DNA of 64,000 nucleotides from positions 20,646,001 through 20,710,000 of the forward strand of contig OZ231127.1 of NCBI GenBank assembly GCA_965153355.1. Direction: 5' to 3'. Under the pieces are notes generated by a model that worked only from the letters and a program-made list of their open reading frames with translations, was not told where the DNA came from and searched no databases. Both the position numbers and the translations under genes were made by a program. The stretch comes from Flaccisagitta enflata (Eukaryota; Chaetognatha; Sagittoidea; Aphragmophora). Positions 53,441 to 64,000 of this stretch are shown one piece after another (positions within the stretch are counted from its first letter, which is position 1; each line of letters begins with the position of its first letter).

Positions 53441-53880
53441 ATGGGGTTAGGGTGAGACTTCACTTTTGAGGGACGTTTTACTAAAATGAAAGGTTTGGGT
53501 TAGGGTTTGACCTCACTTACTGCAATTAAGGGTTAGATTTTGACTTCACTTTGAAGGGATGTCTTATTGAAACGAAGGCTAAGGGTAAGGGTTTGACTTC
53601 ACTCTGGAGATATGTCCTACTGAAATGAAAGGTTAGGATTAGTGTGTGTAGGTTAGGGTTAGGGTTTGAAGGTTAGGGTTGGAGCTTGATTGAGGGGTTA
53701 GGGTAAGTGTTAAAGGGTTAGGGTTGGGTTTAACTTTACTGTAGAGATATGTGCTACTGAAATAAAGGGTAAGGGTTAGTTTTTGCGGCTTAGGGTTAAG
53801 GTTTGAAGGTTAGGGTAGATTAAGAAAGTAAGCACAACAAACATTTATGTGAGGGTCTAGGATTAGGGTAGGGCATCCCA
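53441..53880 (+). repeat. Degenerate TTAGGG repeats with a longer period
   Basis: GGTTAGGGTT words alternate with tttgacttcact and tactgaaatgaaaggtta at intervals of about 60-80 bp, suggesting a higher-order repeat of roughly that length. Confidence 0.7.
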
Positions 53881-54278
53881 GAAAGGCTGGTTCTGAAGGC
53901 TACTTCAAAAAATTATCAAAACCTCTCTTTCATTGGGACCATTGATATCCTCTAGGACCAAAACAATTGTTGTTCTATGATTTTTTTAAGAAATGTGCAG
54001 CGGGTGCCCTTTAGTAGATTGCTTGTTACAGAGCCGAAAAACGCGAAAAATCGCAAAAAACGCCAAAAATGTTTTTTTTTCACCCTATCTTGATACTAAT
54101 TACCCAAGTCCTACAGTAGTAAAGATATCTCATTCAGCTTCTACAATATATATACTTGCAAGGACAACAAGAAATCTAGTTCTGTGTGTCAGAAACCCTT
54201 GATTGCATCATTATTGGCGCAGCTAAGAAGTGCAAAAAACACAAAAAAAAATTTGAGATTGTTCATCTTGTTTTTTTT

Positions 54279-56387
54279 TGCTATTCCTTGACAAATTGGT
54301 AAAAATCCTTGAGGCTGGTCTTGTTTGAAAGATATTAGGTAGTAGAACATAAGATAAGGAGAAGTAGCTGAAAGGGGTCCCAGTGGGGCCCTCTGGGGGT
54401 CCTCAAAGGACCCTAAATGACCAAAATAGCTGAAAATGGCCAAAAAAATGAGGGGTTTTAGAATTGTTTCTTCTCAAATGTTATTGGGGAGGACAATTTA
54501 TGTTAAGATACTGTCACCTGGTTTGGAACAACAAAACAAAAGGTCAGGGTCCCCTCAGGGACCTATTCAATGGGCCCCTAGATGCTCCAAAAGGCTTGAA
54601 ACGGGCAAAAATGACCAAAATTTAAGCATTTTTATCAGAACCAGCCTGCTACACAAACAAAATACTAATACTAAAACAAAGCAGTAGTGATATGTGTTCA
54701 GCAATACCCACTGCCCTTCTTTGTATGATTGTATTTGGGGATGAGTGGGAGCAGGGCACAGCTCCGAAGGGGTTAGTACACAGGGGGTGATTAAAGGCTT
54801 CAAAAAGCTTGGGAGGGCTGAAAAGACAAAATTTGAGGTCCAAGACAGTTGATTTCATCAAAAAGAAGGCTGATTTGAGTCCTGAAAGAGCCCTGGTAAA
54901 ACTGATTTAAAGCCTGAGAGGATTTAATTGAGGTCAGACGAGGCTAATTTGACGCCCAAAACAGTTGATTTCATGGCTCAAAATGCAAATTTGGTGCCTG
55001 AATGAGTTGATCAGCAGAGGCTGAAGGCTGAAGGCTGAAAAGAGGGAGGGATGCACAAAGCCAAAGGAATAGACGGACAGACAGATGAATGAACATAAGT
55101 CTTTCTGTGTTCTTCTATTGTACATCAAATTGTACAATGTCAAGTAGCAAGTCTTTATCTTTACAGCAAGAGCTGCAGCAGCTTATAAATCAATAAATTT
55201 TCATATCAATCATATCGAGTATGACAAGTGGGAAAATATTCCTCTTTATACCCAAACGGAGAAAAATTTAGATACAGTTTGTTATAAGATATAGGAGATA
55301 ATCAATCAATTATCCAACAAACAGTAAGCAAACAATCTATGAAAGATGAATAACATTAAAAATGTCAAGATTTGGTCACTTTTGGCTATCACGGGTCCCA
55401 CAAGGCGTTTGTATAGGTTCAAGAGGGGTCTTCAGCTTTCACTTTTATTCTTATCTAGTTCTGCTGCACTGAAGAGGGAAGCTAAACAGATAACTAGGTC
55501 CTTCATTGTCAGAACTGCTTAAATTTTGGCCATTTTTTCCCGTTTTAAGCCTTTTGGAACATCCAGGGGCCCCTTGAATGGGTCCCTTAGGGGCCCCTGA
55601 CCTTTTCTTTTGATGTCCCATACCAGATGACAGTATCTTTATATGGAATTTCCCTCCCCAACAACGTTTGAGAAGAAACAACTCCAAAACCCCCATTTTT
55701 TTTGCTATTTTCAGCTGTTTAGGTTATTTGGGGGCCCTTTGAGGAACCCAGGAGGGCCCCACAGACATATGAATCAATCTAACAATCAATCATTCAATAA
55801 ATCAATCAATCATCCATCCAATAAATAGTAAATAGGTGCAGTCCAACAATGTATCAAAGAAAAATAGTGAAAAAATGTCAAGATTTGGTCATTTTTGGCT
55901 ATTGTGAGTCCTTTAGGTCCTCTGGATGGGCCCATCAGGGGTCTCCAGCCTTCTTATCTAGTTCTGCTGCACTGATGAGGGAAGCTAAACAGATAACTAG
56001 GCCCTTCATTGTCAAAGCTGGCAAAAAATTGATAAGAATGCTAAAATTTTGGTCATTTTTGCCCGTTTTAAGCCTTTAGGAGCATCTAGGGGCCCCTTGA
56101 ATGGGCCCTTGAGGGGCCCCTGACCTTTTTTTTGTTGCTCCAAAGCAGGTGACAGTATCTTAACATAAAATTTTCCTCCCCAATAACATTTGAGAAGAAA
56201 CAACTCCAAAACCCCTCATTTTTTAGCCATTTTCAGCTATTTTGGTCATTTGGGGGCCCTTTGAGGACCCCGGAGGACCCCACAGGGACCCCTATCAGCT
56301 ACTTCTCCTTATTTTATGTTCTACTACCTAATATCTTTTAAACAAGACCAGCCCCAAGGATTTTTAACGATTTGTCAAGGAATAGGA
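54279..56387. repeat. Long inverted repeat, arms about 365 bp
   Basis: The left arm (54279-54645) and right arm (56025-56387) are reverse complements: attccttgacaaattggtaa faces gatttgtcaaggaatag, and tggggaggacaatttatgtt faces aacataaaattttcctcccc. A third copy in direct orientation to the right arm covers about 55490-55760. Each contains the GC-rich ggggccccttgaatggg motif. No coding signal was seen. The loop contains GAGG/CTGA-rich stretches. Confidence 0.85.
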
Positions 56388-56415
56388 AAGAAAATAGCAG
56401 CCCAAAGGCAGTAAG

Positions 56416-57128
56416 TGGTCAGCGGTACCCGTGCCCTGCTTGAGTAGTAAGTGATTTAGTTGAAAGGGAGCAGGGCAGCGGCCCCGAAGGGGACGAAGTC
56501 CTGTAGAACACAGGGGGAATCTGTCCGTCCGTCCGTCCGTCCGTCTGCCTTCTGTCCAGGATGCCCTGTTATTCAAATTTTCATTGAATACCATGGAGAA
56601 ATGACAAAAGGCAGTTCATGGACAATGGTACCCTTGAACTTCTCTAATTTGTAGGTTAAATTGAGGGAAGAGCAGGCCAGGATCTGGGTCTCTGAGGCCA
56701 GAATCTGGGTCTCTGAGGCCAGAATCTGAGTCTCTGAGGCCAGGATTTAGGTCTTTGAGGCTAGGATTTAGGTTTTGAGGCCAGAACCTAGGTCTTGGAG
56801 GTCAGACTTTGGGTCCCAGAGATCAAGATCTGGGTCTTTAAGACTAGGATGTGGGTTTTAGAAGCCAGAATCTAAGTTTAAGGGGCCAAAATTCAGGTTT
56901 TTAAGCCAGATTTGGCCCATTTTGCCTGGATTTGGGCCATTTTGCCAGGAATTAGCCCATTTTGCCTGGATTTGGGCCATTTTGCTTGGATTTGGGCCAT
57001 TTTGCTCGGATTTGGGCCCCAAAGGAGACGAAGCCCTGAGGATGGGGCTGGGGGGGGGACGTACGGACGGACGGACAGATTCCCCCTGTGTTCTACAGGA
57101 CTTCGTCCCCTTCGGGGCCGCTGCCCAA
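56416..57128 (+). mobile_element. Foldback element, family 2, complete copy
   Basis: The outer end GGTCAGCGGTACCCGTGCCC is followed by gcagggcagcggccccgaag, gtcctgtagaacacaggggg and (GTCC)n at 56525-56545. The interior has two minisatellites: tctgaggccagaatctgggt (56670-56890) and tttgggccattttgcctgga (56905-57010). The right end (57060-57126) repeats (GACG)n, ccccctgtgttctacaggac and cggggccgctgccc in reverse complement. Confidence 0.85.
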
Positions 57129-57327
57129 CAAGATGACATATATTGCGATTTTCACATTTTTTGGTTCCTTAGCCAGCAATCTATATGAGGGCTCCCGTTG
57201 CACATTTTTCGAAAAAATCATAAAACAACAATCATTTTGGTCAAAGAGGATGTCGATGGTAAGTTTTAGAAAGAGATTTTAGACTTTTATGATACTGCAT
57301 CCTATCTGGGATGCCCTAATTAGGGTT

Positions 57328-57328
57328 A

Positions 57329-57385
<57 letters not shown>

Positions 57386-57620
57386 GAGGGTGTGTGTGTG
57401 TTTCATTATCTCTCTTTTGTTAATTAATATTCTCATCGACTCAAACAGTTTGACTACAGACAGAAAACAGAATGTTTGATCATGATTGACTTTAGAACAA
57501 TTCTGGATAGTAACTGAAGTGATATGAGTTGCATGAGGTGTATGAGTCAACATAAATATTTCATTATTTGTGTTGTGTCAATTCATATTCCATTTGACTC
57601 AAACCAAATCACTCCAAAGG
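57328..57620 (+). repeat. Isolated satellite unit
   Basis: A GA tract (57331-57381) is followed by ttaattaatattctcatcga, ctcaaacagtttgactacag and a diverged tail. It is a single copy of the 45-52 kb satellite about 5 kb away. Confidence 0.8.
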
Positions 57621-57654
57621 ATATTCATCAAAAAACTTCTTTAAGTCATCAATC

Positions 57655-57722
57655 AGCCCCATTGGCCAAGGGGTAAGCATCTTGACTGCGGTTGTCAAGG
57701 TCCCCTGTTCGAATCCTGCTCT
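57655..57722 (+). ncRNA. tRNA-like sequence, pseudogene or SINE head
   Basis: TTGGCCAAGGGG resembles box A, and GTTCGAATCC is a perfect box B core 50 bp later. The six-pair stem CTTGAC..GTCAAG encloses TGCGGTT, but position 33 is not U, and the T-stem does not pair. I therefore call it a tRNA-derived relic. Confidence 0.45.
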
Positions 57723-58080
57723 ATCTCATCTAGTCCTGATGATGGCAACCTCTTGATATTTGTGGAATATTACAACGAAAAGTCTGGTACTGCTATAAAT
57801 GGTTGATCACTCAAAGCAATACAAGCATTAGCAAGGTCCTAATGGCAAATGGGAAGTGGCAACAAAGCTGGATGTTGGGTGATGTCAAGGTTATGTCACG
57901 TGACAAAGCTCAAGAAACTCCATCATGGCATTGCTAAGTGGATCAAATTAATATTCAAATCGACCCTTGATTCAATATCTGAATTCAATATTCTTTTTGG
58001 TTCTGATGGAATTGCGAGTCAACTGAAAAAGTAATTTATCTGCTCATGGTGGTATTTTGAATGAGTCGATTGGAATATTG
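57723..58080. other. Gene A intron 1 DNA, no gene found
   Basis: No exon or repeat recognised. Confidence 0.45.
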
Positions 58081-58084
58081 ATAT

Positions 58085-58233
58085 ATTGATAGATATCATT
58101 CATTCACTCATTCATTTATTCTTTCATTAATTCATTCGTTCATTCATTCATTCATTCATTCATTCATTCATTCATTCATTCATTCATTCATTCATTCATT
58201 CATTCAATCATTCATTCATTCATTCATTCATTC
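58085..58233. repeat. (ATTC)n microsatellite
   Basis: About 35 ATTC units. It is the complement of the motif at 42074-42328. Confidence 0.97.
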
Positions 58234-58669
58234 TTTGTAACCCGGCAAGCTAATAATCCTTTTGGCTCAAGTGGGTTATTTAGTCGATTCAAATATTAAT
58301 TTTTTGAGGGGGTATTTTCTGGCAAATCTTGATAAGATAATATTTAAAACGACTCAAGAGTCGATTGGATTATTAATACATTGATAGATATCACTTTGAG
58401 GCGTAATGGCGCCGACGCTACCTCCCCTGGCCAGCTCGTGATGCCATCGTGGCGTCATGGCATCGCGGCGCCAATCGATGGAACAAATTAATATTCACAG
58501 CGACAACGGACTTAGCAAAATCACAGCTCGGAGCTCGAGCTCGGGAAATTAATATTCAGCCCCCGGATTAGTATTCAATAGAAAATTCAATCTCACGCGC
58601 GTAGTTAAGGAGAAAGCAGGATTAACAAAAATATCTGCGACGTCTAAGTTTACTAACGATTTCACTGAC

Positions 58670-58737
58670 CTGCATTTACAGCACATCCATGGACTTTTTG
58701 ATTGGTGAAAACAAATGGGACAGTCAAGATTCTCCAT
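58670..58737 (-). CDS. Gene A exon 1: start and first half of the RING finger
   Basis: Coding starts at ATG 58737 and ends at donor GCAG/GTCAGT after 68 nt. It encodes MENLDCPICFHQSKSPWMCC followed by KC. The ligands are C6, C9, C19 and C22. Joined to exon 2 it gives an all-cysteine RING with C19-x2-C22 in place of the usual C-x-H. The intron to exon 2 is about 14.8 kb. No alternative first exon was seen nearer to exon 2. Gene B has an equal first exon only 1.1 kb from its exon 2, so pairing is by phase, length and similarity, not proximity. Confidence 0.75.
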
Positions 58738-58955
58738 TATGAATTTTAGTCACTGGTAAATTGGATATGATAAGTTTAAAAATAAGACAGAGAAAGATAC
58801 ACAGAGGCACCGGCTTGAGAGGATATTAGACCATAGAATTCGACCCAAACAGCTACATGATGATGAATTTTCATGAGGCGTTGATATCGATGAATTGGGT
58901 AAATTGACGATAATGGCGAAAATGACGATGTCGGGAATTGTCAATCAACATTGAA
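58738..58955. other. Upstream region of gene A
   Basis: Presumed promoter and 5' untranslated region. No TATA box or other element can be assigned with confidence. Confidence 0.35.
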
Positions 58956-58957
58956 AT

Positions 58958-59026
<69 letters not shown>

Positions 59027-59079
59027 GGATGAGGAGGAGGAGGAGGAGGAGGAGGAGGAGGAGGAGGAGGATGAGGATG

Positions 59080-59135
<56 letters not shown>

Positions 59136-59138
59136 ATT
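58958..59138. repeat. (GAT)n(GAG)n(GAT)n microsatellite
   Basis: A GAG core of about 13 units is flanked on both sides by GAT tracts. It gives poly-Asp, poly-Met, poly-Ser or poly-His frames that are artefacts. Confidence 0.97.
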
Positions 59139-59321
59139 TGATGAGGGCGAGAGGATATGAAAGAAGGCCAGGGTAGGTCTTCTGAGTGAACGTATTTAAT
59201 GAAGGTTGAAACAAATGTTTGCAGGACAGACCAACAAACCGACAGACGGACATACGTGTCTGAAAGATGCGTGGACGAATGTAAAAAGATAGACAGACAT
59301 GACGGATCTTTTGTGAAAAAA

Positions 59322-59536
59322 AACAAGGTCGGATACACGGCTACCCCAGTCGCGTGCGGGTGGGCAGGGGCCATATTTGAGGTCACTTGATCATTTGGGC
59401 AGGAGCTGTGAGGCTAAAGACCACAAAAACCCAAAAAAAGTAAAGTGTGATGGACCGACGAACGGACCGACGGACGGACCGACGGACCGACGGACGGACC
59501 GACAAAGCGGGGTTTAGAGTCGCGTAGCACGCGACT
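59322..59536 (+). mobile_element. Hairpin-ended repeat, family 1, compact copy
   Basis: It starts AACAAGGTCGGATACACGGC. The 5' motif AGTCGCGTGC at 59348 is the exact reverse complement of the 3' arm GCACGCGACT. GGGTGGGCAGGGGCCATATT follows as in the copy at 26412. A GACGGACC block precedes AAAGCGGGGTTTAG and the hairpin AGTCGCGTAGCACGCGACT at 59518-59536. Confidence 0.85.
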
Positions 59537-60284
59537 AAAAATCCAAAACCGCAAATACGAGGAGACATTCTAAAATTGCTTCTTCACGAATCACGATCAT
59601 CTTCATCGGCATCTCCCAGTTTTCAATCCTCCCGATCCCGAACCAAGGCCAGGCGAGTGTAGGTTAGGAACCATAAATCTGTCATCATCGTCGTCATTCT
59701 TCGTATCTCGACCTCAAACGGTTCAACTGCTTCGTGCTCTTGTTGGCCTGCTTCTAGAACCACTCATCGCCCCTTCCCCTCACTCCCCTGGTTTCCTATT
59801 GATGGGGGGTTCATCTTAGACTTTTTCTTGTAGTCCAGTCTGTTGATGCAAGAAACATAGCCAACTTGACTTTTTCAGCGGGAAGCTTGGAAATTTGCAA
59901 GGGAGAATTTTATGGCGTAGAGAACTTGAATATGGCAGGCACATAAAATGGGCACCAAAAAAACTATATAACGAATAAAAGAAATGAGTACCTAAGTTAA
60001 CTGCTATAATAAGGTGTTGACATAAAATTAGGATTGAAACAGTCAACAGATATTAATTCAAAACGCATGACACTGAAAGTAGATCTCATCTAGACTTGGA
60101 AATACGGGGAGCTCATAATCTCAGTATCAGTACAGTGAGAGTATTGATATTTTGCTGGTGTAGTGCATAAACCTTAAGGGGTTGACCATAGGGTACGGCA
60201 CACCCCATTGGCTTACCATAGGAAAAAAAATTTTCTGTATAAAACCATAGGATCAATCACTTTTTTGCAGAATTTCAGCTTAAT
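59537..60284. other. Intergenic DNA with a foldback fragment
   Basis: gtagatctcatctagacttg, then gaaatacgggg at 60080-60110, matches the outer arm of the foldback at 7669. No gene seen. Confidence 0.5.
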
Positions 60285-60511
60285 CTATCTTGCTAATAAG
60301 TATATCAACATCTGAAGAAAAACCTTAACTTTGGAAGAGTGGTGCTCCTAAACAAATAAAGTTACAATTACCAGATTGGTCGCAATTTAACGAGTAAAAA
60401 CAAATACAAAATGAGACCAATCTGGTAATTATAGCTTTAATTGTTTAGGAGCAACACTCTTCAAAAGTTGATGCTTCTTTTGAGATGGGGATATATTTAT
60501 TAGCAAGATAG
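60285..60511. mobile_element. Palindromic MITE, 227 bp
   Basis: Arms of about 100 bp are inverted: ctatcttgctaataagtata at the left, its complement at the right, and aattaccagattggtc at the inner edges. The terminal bases equal those of the element at 34639-35257, so both belong to one family. TA follows the right end; the left duplication is unclear. Confidence 0.85.
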
Positions 60512-60856
60512 TAAGAATAAATAACGCAAGGCGCGCCGTTTTGTCCCGTATATCTGGCTTTGTTGAGAGGCTGTCTGTCGGTCAGTCGGTAGGTCAAACC
60601 GTAATGCTCGAGTTGAAAGTTACTAAAATCGACCAAAATTGTTTGAAATAACTCAAAACATTTTTAAGTTATGATGATTCAATATGCGGGGGACAACATG
60701 GGAGGATTAATGATGAGTCACAGATGGCAGAATGTAATTTATTTGCATTTAACAAATTTGAAGAAAAGTGTGAAGGCTTCGCTTCTGCGCTTGTTGACCT
60801 TGAATGACCTCGGTTTGTGACCGACTTTCAGCTCGATTTTCAAATCAACTTTATCG
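60512..60856. other. 3' flank of gene C
   Basis: It has a GTCTGTCGGTCAGTCGGTAGG tract near 60570, perhaps a family 1 relic. The frame right after the stop codon continues the Lys/Arg-rich character (GHKPRSFKVNKRRSEA), so an alternative 3' splice near 60862 cannot be excluded. Confidence 0.35.
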
Positions 60857-61694
60857 TCACTCTGTAAAAAGACTGTATTTTCGTTTTTTCGTCGTTTTAC
60901 TTGCACGATCCGATTCGCTGTCACTTTCGCTGTTGTGATTCTCATTTCCACTTTCACTGTCGCTGTCACTCTCACCGTCATCAGGGTTCTTGGGTGGATT
61001 GGTTTTGGTTTTCACGGCAATTATGTGCTGGTAGTTGCACTCTCGGAGTTTGATTCGGAATCGCATATTGGACCGATTGTCGAAACATGTCAAGTAATTC
61101 TTCTTTACTTGGTCTAATCTGAGATCGATCCATCCTGATCCTTTGTCCTTACATATGACAAGTAAGACAGTGTGCCGAAAAGGTCTTATTGAGGCTTCTT
61201 CCTCCAGGACTATCTCAAAGTTTGTCAACTTGCTGCATCCAGATGGAAAGCCGATGAATAATTTCCACACTGTTTCAAGATCCCCGTCCTCAGACTTCTC
61301 CAATTTCAGTTTCATAGAGAGGCAAGGTAGTTTGGGGCGACGTTGCGAGATGAACTCCTCGCTTGTCGCAGAATTTGAGCCAGGTTCCATTTTGGGAATA
61401 ACAACTTCATTTTCAAAAATCCACGCCTGAGAAGATGGGTCTACAACTTCACAAACATTAGGTATCATCGTGGAAAAATTCTCCGCGTAGGTGCGGATCT
61501 CCTTGCGAGCATTTTCGGCCATTTCGCCCAGTTTATCTAAATTCGACTGTTGCTCGATGAAACGGTTGAGCATAGGGGCATCAACTTGCTTAGTGACACA
61601 TTCAATGAGGGCGGGCGAGTCGCGGATGAACGTCTGAAGATGCTTGGTATTCGCCGCGTGAAGCTTTTTCAGCGAACTGACTTTAGCCTCGAAC
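60857..61694 (-). CDS. Gene C last exon: C-terminal domain of a TRIM-like paralogue (partial gene)
   Basis: The exon starts after acceptor CCATGTAG at 61694 and ends at TGA 60857-60859, giving 278 complete codons after the shared first codon. Like gene A exon 5 it begins in phase to complete an Arg codon. The conserved parts are RDSPALIECVTKQV, LNRFIEQQSNLDKL, ETVWKLFIGFPSG and WIDLRLDQVKKNYL, ending near RFRIKLREC. The tail is short: an acidic Asp/Ser/Glu run followed by basic KTTKKRKYS. Upstream exons (RING, B-box, coiled coil) are not visible up to 64000 and presumably lie beyond the right edge. Compared with gene A it lacks the poly-Ser and poly-Gln expansions. Confidence 0.8.
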
Positions 61695-61834
61695 CTACAT
61701 GGGAACACGGGGTACACTCTTTTTTTTTTATAAGAACGTCATTTTTTTTTTCGAAGGCTCAATGTTCTTATTTTCAAGGCCAAATGAAGCCTTAAACATT
61801 CTTAGAGCGTTCTTAATTTTAAAAAGTTTATAAT

Positions 61835-62070
61835 GCCGGCGGTCCTGGTAAGGTTGACTATCGATTTTTGCCTTTACGGTATGGTTTCTTCACAACATTG
61901 CCTTTGGTAACTACATTATTTTTTGATAATTACTTATCCTTTGGTAATTTGTTTTGCTCAAATTTGGATATGATTAGTTACTATAATTGAGAATTTAGGG
62001 TTGACTCAGAGTATCTTAGTGGATTATTCTCAATTTGTAGGGAAACTCTTGATTTAAGGTTATGGATGTT
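61835..62070 (+). repeat. Diverged copy of the 310-bp repeat
   Basis: ccggcggtcctggtaaggtt and acggtatggtttcttcacaa resemble the start of the 310-bp repeat at 5551, then similarity fades. Confidence 0.5.
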
Positions 62071-62079
62071 ATAAGCATT

Positions 62080-62328
62080 TTACAATGGGAATATCAGATA
62101 GGTATGCGGAATGCATGGGTCACAATTCAGCGCACAAATCTGGTACTCTTTCTTGTCACTTGCACATTTCACAAATAGCTGACAATTATTAGTTTTTCTT
62201 GCTGTTGATCTGTACCTGTTGAGCTGCTCTTTGGTAAGGGTTAAGATGGATTTTGATAATTCTAAGGATAGTTGTGACGGGTGCGCATGAAACACCCATT
62301 TCAGAGAGTTATGTCCGGTGGTTTCCAT
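62080..62328 (-). CDS. Hypothetical 82-residue frame
   Basis: The frame starts METTGHNSLKWVFHAHPSQL and ends TYLIFPL before TAA. Composition is balanced, with Trp and five Cys, unlike the repeat artefacts around it. No family or domain is recognised. It sits just downstream (minus sense) of a family 1 element. It could be an isolated exon or chance. Confidence 0.2.
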   Translation of the reverse strand: METTGHNSLKWVFHAHPSQLSLELSKSILTLTKEQLNRYRSTARKTNNCQLFVKCASDKKEYQICALNCDPCIPHTYLIFPL

Positions 62329-62350
62329 GGTATCCTGCGCCTCGATTTTT

Positions 62351-62738
62351 AGTCGCGTGCACGCGACTCTACACCTTGCCGTGTCGGTCGGTAGGTCGGT
62401 AGGTCGGTCGGTCCGTCCGTCACATTTTTGAATTTTTGACGTTTTTTAACATTTTTTAACATCTTTTAACATTTTTTAACTTTTTTTAACATTTTTTAAC
62501 ACTTCCTGACTTTTTTGGCTTTTTAACCTTTTTTAACATTTATTAACATTTTTTAACATTTTTTAACATTTTTTAACATTTATTAACATTTTTTAACATT
62601 TTTTAACATTTTTTAACATTTTTTAACATCATTTAACATTATGTAACATTCTTTAACATTTTTTAACATTTCCTGACATTTTTAACATTTTGTCTGTCAT
62701 TTCCAGACGCACGCGACTGTTGCCCTCTTGGGCTTGTT
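62351..62738 (-). mobile_element. Hairpin-ended repeat, family 1, with (AATGTTAAAA)n interior
   Basis: Read on the minus strand it starts ACAAGCCCAAGAGGGCAAC (62738 downwards). The 5' motif AGTCGCGTGC (62718-62709) is the reverse complement of the 3' arm. About 25 AATGTTAAAA units (62445-62690) follow, then a GACGGACC block and AAGGTGTAG, and the perfect hairpin AGTCGCGTGCACGCGACT at 62368-62351. The boundaries are clear on both sides. Confidence 0.85.
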
Positions 62739-62739
62739 G

Positions 62740-63590
62740 TAGTAAACATAACTCTCCCAAGAGTTTTTAAGGAAACTAAAAATAGAAAAGTCTTTCAAAA
62801 TAAAGAAAGAAAAAGAGCGCAAAAAAAGCTTACAGAAAGAACCATAAAAAGTATTTTCTAATCTTTCCTCTGTTTGAAAATAAAAAAAACGCTCGACCTA
62901 AACATTTTTGAAAGTGCAGGGTAATACCCCATTTCTAAGCTCTTGCAGTGAAACGATTTCTTGCTCATGAGTAAGAGCTCCCAAGGCTCTTGTCCTTATT
63001 CTTATTTTTGGGTAGTAGTGTAATATTGTCCAAGTCATAAACTTAAGGAAACCCTATAATATACTATTACTCAATTATACCAGATATATTTCTATCAAAT
63101 TTTATTAAAATAAATGCAAATCATTAAAGTGTAGGGATATTTTCAAGTTATTTATCTAGAAATTTGAATATACAGCCCTGCCCCTTGATAACCGCCTCAA
63201 GGGGACCTTTCAAAGTTGTCCTTTATCGCGGGGCACCGTTATCACGAAAAGCTACTTGGCTGGCTGACTGTTTATACCATAGCAGCCACTACTTCCTAAT
63301 CTTATTGGTGTTTGAATGTCTCCCTTTTTTTAGATTAATAAGTTTTGATAATTGAGATAATAGATGAAAAATATGCATAGTGGTGTGCAATATGATGACA
63401 ATAAATTTTTAGCATAATGAATTACCACCACATCTATGCATGAGATACTCAGACTGACAAAAAACAGACTGATGGCAAAACATAAAGACAAAGACAGACT
63501 AATGTAATACAGACAATCTGTTAGAAAAAAAAACCTACAGCTAAACAGTCTGAGGGAAAGATAGCGGCAGATAGATTAAAGGTGACACTG
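62740..63590. other. AT-rich DNA, no gene found
   Basis: No exon recognised. A fragment with ttatcgcggggcaccgttat near 63222 resembles the ATAACC..GGGGCT repeats at 5040. Confidence 0.45.
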
Positions 63591-63594
63591 GGTC

Positions 63595-63809
63595 ACAAGA
63601 TTGTTGCGGACGGGTGGGCATGGGCGTACAATCTCCGTTCACACCCTCACCCACCCCACACACACTTGCACACACACAGTCACATCAGGAGCCTCGAAAA
63701 TGCGCCTTTTTACAATTTTCCACTTGATCACCATGATGGACTGACAGACGGACCGACAGACCAATGGATGGACGGACAAAGCCTCGGATAGAATAGCGTG
63801 TCCGCAACT
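63595..63809 (+). mobile_element. Hairpin-ended repeat, family 1, GTCCGCAACT subtype
   Basis: The 5' motif GTTGCGGAC at 63603 is followed by GGGTGGGCATGGGCG. A GACGGACC block (63745-63778) leads to AAAGCCTCGGATAG and a shortened hairpin ending GTCCGCAACT at about 63800-63809, whose right arm is the reverse complement of the 5' motif. The AACAAGGCC start is missing. Confidence 0.65.
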
Positions 63810-64000
63810 GAAGACATGAATGTGCCATTGAATCATTAAAGTGAGAGTACTTTCATTGTAAGGCAATGCTAGAAGTTGAAATTAGACTTAGATTAAAAAT
63901 ATTGAAAACAGTCCAAAGTAAGGCTCATTCATTCCCTACATCCAGACTTGACAATAAATGTGTGAAAGTATTTGATTATCCATGTTATATGTATTCAATG

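Noticed and set aside
52826-53880. True chromosome end
   Set aside because: TTAGGG units are degenerate, turn direction at 53130 and are flanked by gene A exons on both sides.
57655-57722. Functional tRNA gene
   Set aside because: The T-stem does not pair and position 33 is not U.

Overview
This is a eukaryotic nuclear window, most likely from an animal or a close unicellular relative. The coding pieces are short exons with GT/AG borders separated by long introns. The one large mobile element is a BEL/Pao LTR retrotransposon, a superfamily known essentially from animals. Degenerate telomere-like repeats are of the TTAGGG type. I cannot name the species. The host DNA is AT-rich and dominated by microsatellites, minisatellites and foldback elements; the retrotransposon stands out as GC-rich.

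Host genes. All recognisable host exons lie on the minus strand and belong to one family of tripartite (TRIM-like) proteins: a RING finger split over two exons, then a B-box exon, a coiled-coil exon and a large last exon. Gene A (58737 down to 37726) has all five exons in matching phase and would encode 906 residues, ending in a long Ser/Thr-rich, poly-Ser and poly-Gln tail. Gene B (32775 down to 26166) has the first four exons, but no last exon was found in the window. Gene C enters from the right edge with only its last exon (61694 down to 60857). Exons 1, 3 and 4 are the same length in A and B (68, 190 and 176 nt), so these are tandem paralogues.

Mobile elements. A 12.4-kb BEL/Pao element (12792-25228) has two 784-bp LTRs, a 5-bp target duplication GGTGC, a gag-pol broken by frameshifts, and about 3.7 kb of unrecognised sequence after pol. 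Small elements include a nested hAT-type MITE with an 8-bp duplication (31849-32175), TA-flanked MITEs (45463-46002, 36678-37188, 34639-35257, 60285-60511) and large foldbacks (7669-8418, 25491-26045, 54279-56387).

The most unusual material is a dispersed family with about a dozen copies (for example 26412-26608, 28526-30697, 41268-41416, 59322-59536, 62351-62738). Each full copy starts with AACAAGG(C/T)C or a close variant, carries a short motif such as AGTCGCG near its 5' end, holds a variable interior of minisatellites and GACC/GACG tetranucleotides, and ends in a hairpin. The hairpin sequence differs between copies, but both arms change together, and the 5' motif changes with them. A second family (571-1046, 31787-32487, 56416-57128 and others) has inverted ends with GC-rich hairpins and a 20-22 bp internal minisatellite.

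Layout: 1-12.8 kb microsatellites, minisatellites and foldbacks without a supported gene; 12.8-25.2 kb retrotransposon; 25.3-32.8 kb gene B with repeat-filled introns; 33-37.4 kb intergenic with MITEs; 37.7-58.7 kb gene A, whose first intron (about 14.8 kb) holds an 8-kb satellite of about 15 units, telomere-like DNA and a long inverted repeat; 58.8-64 kb repeats and the last exon of gene C.
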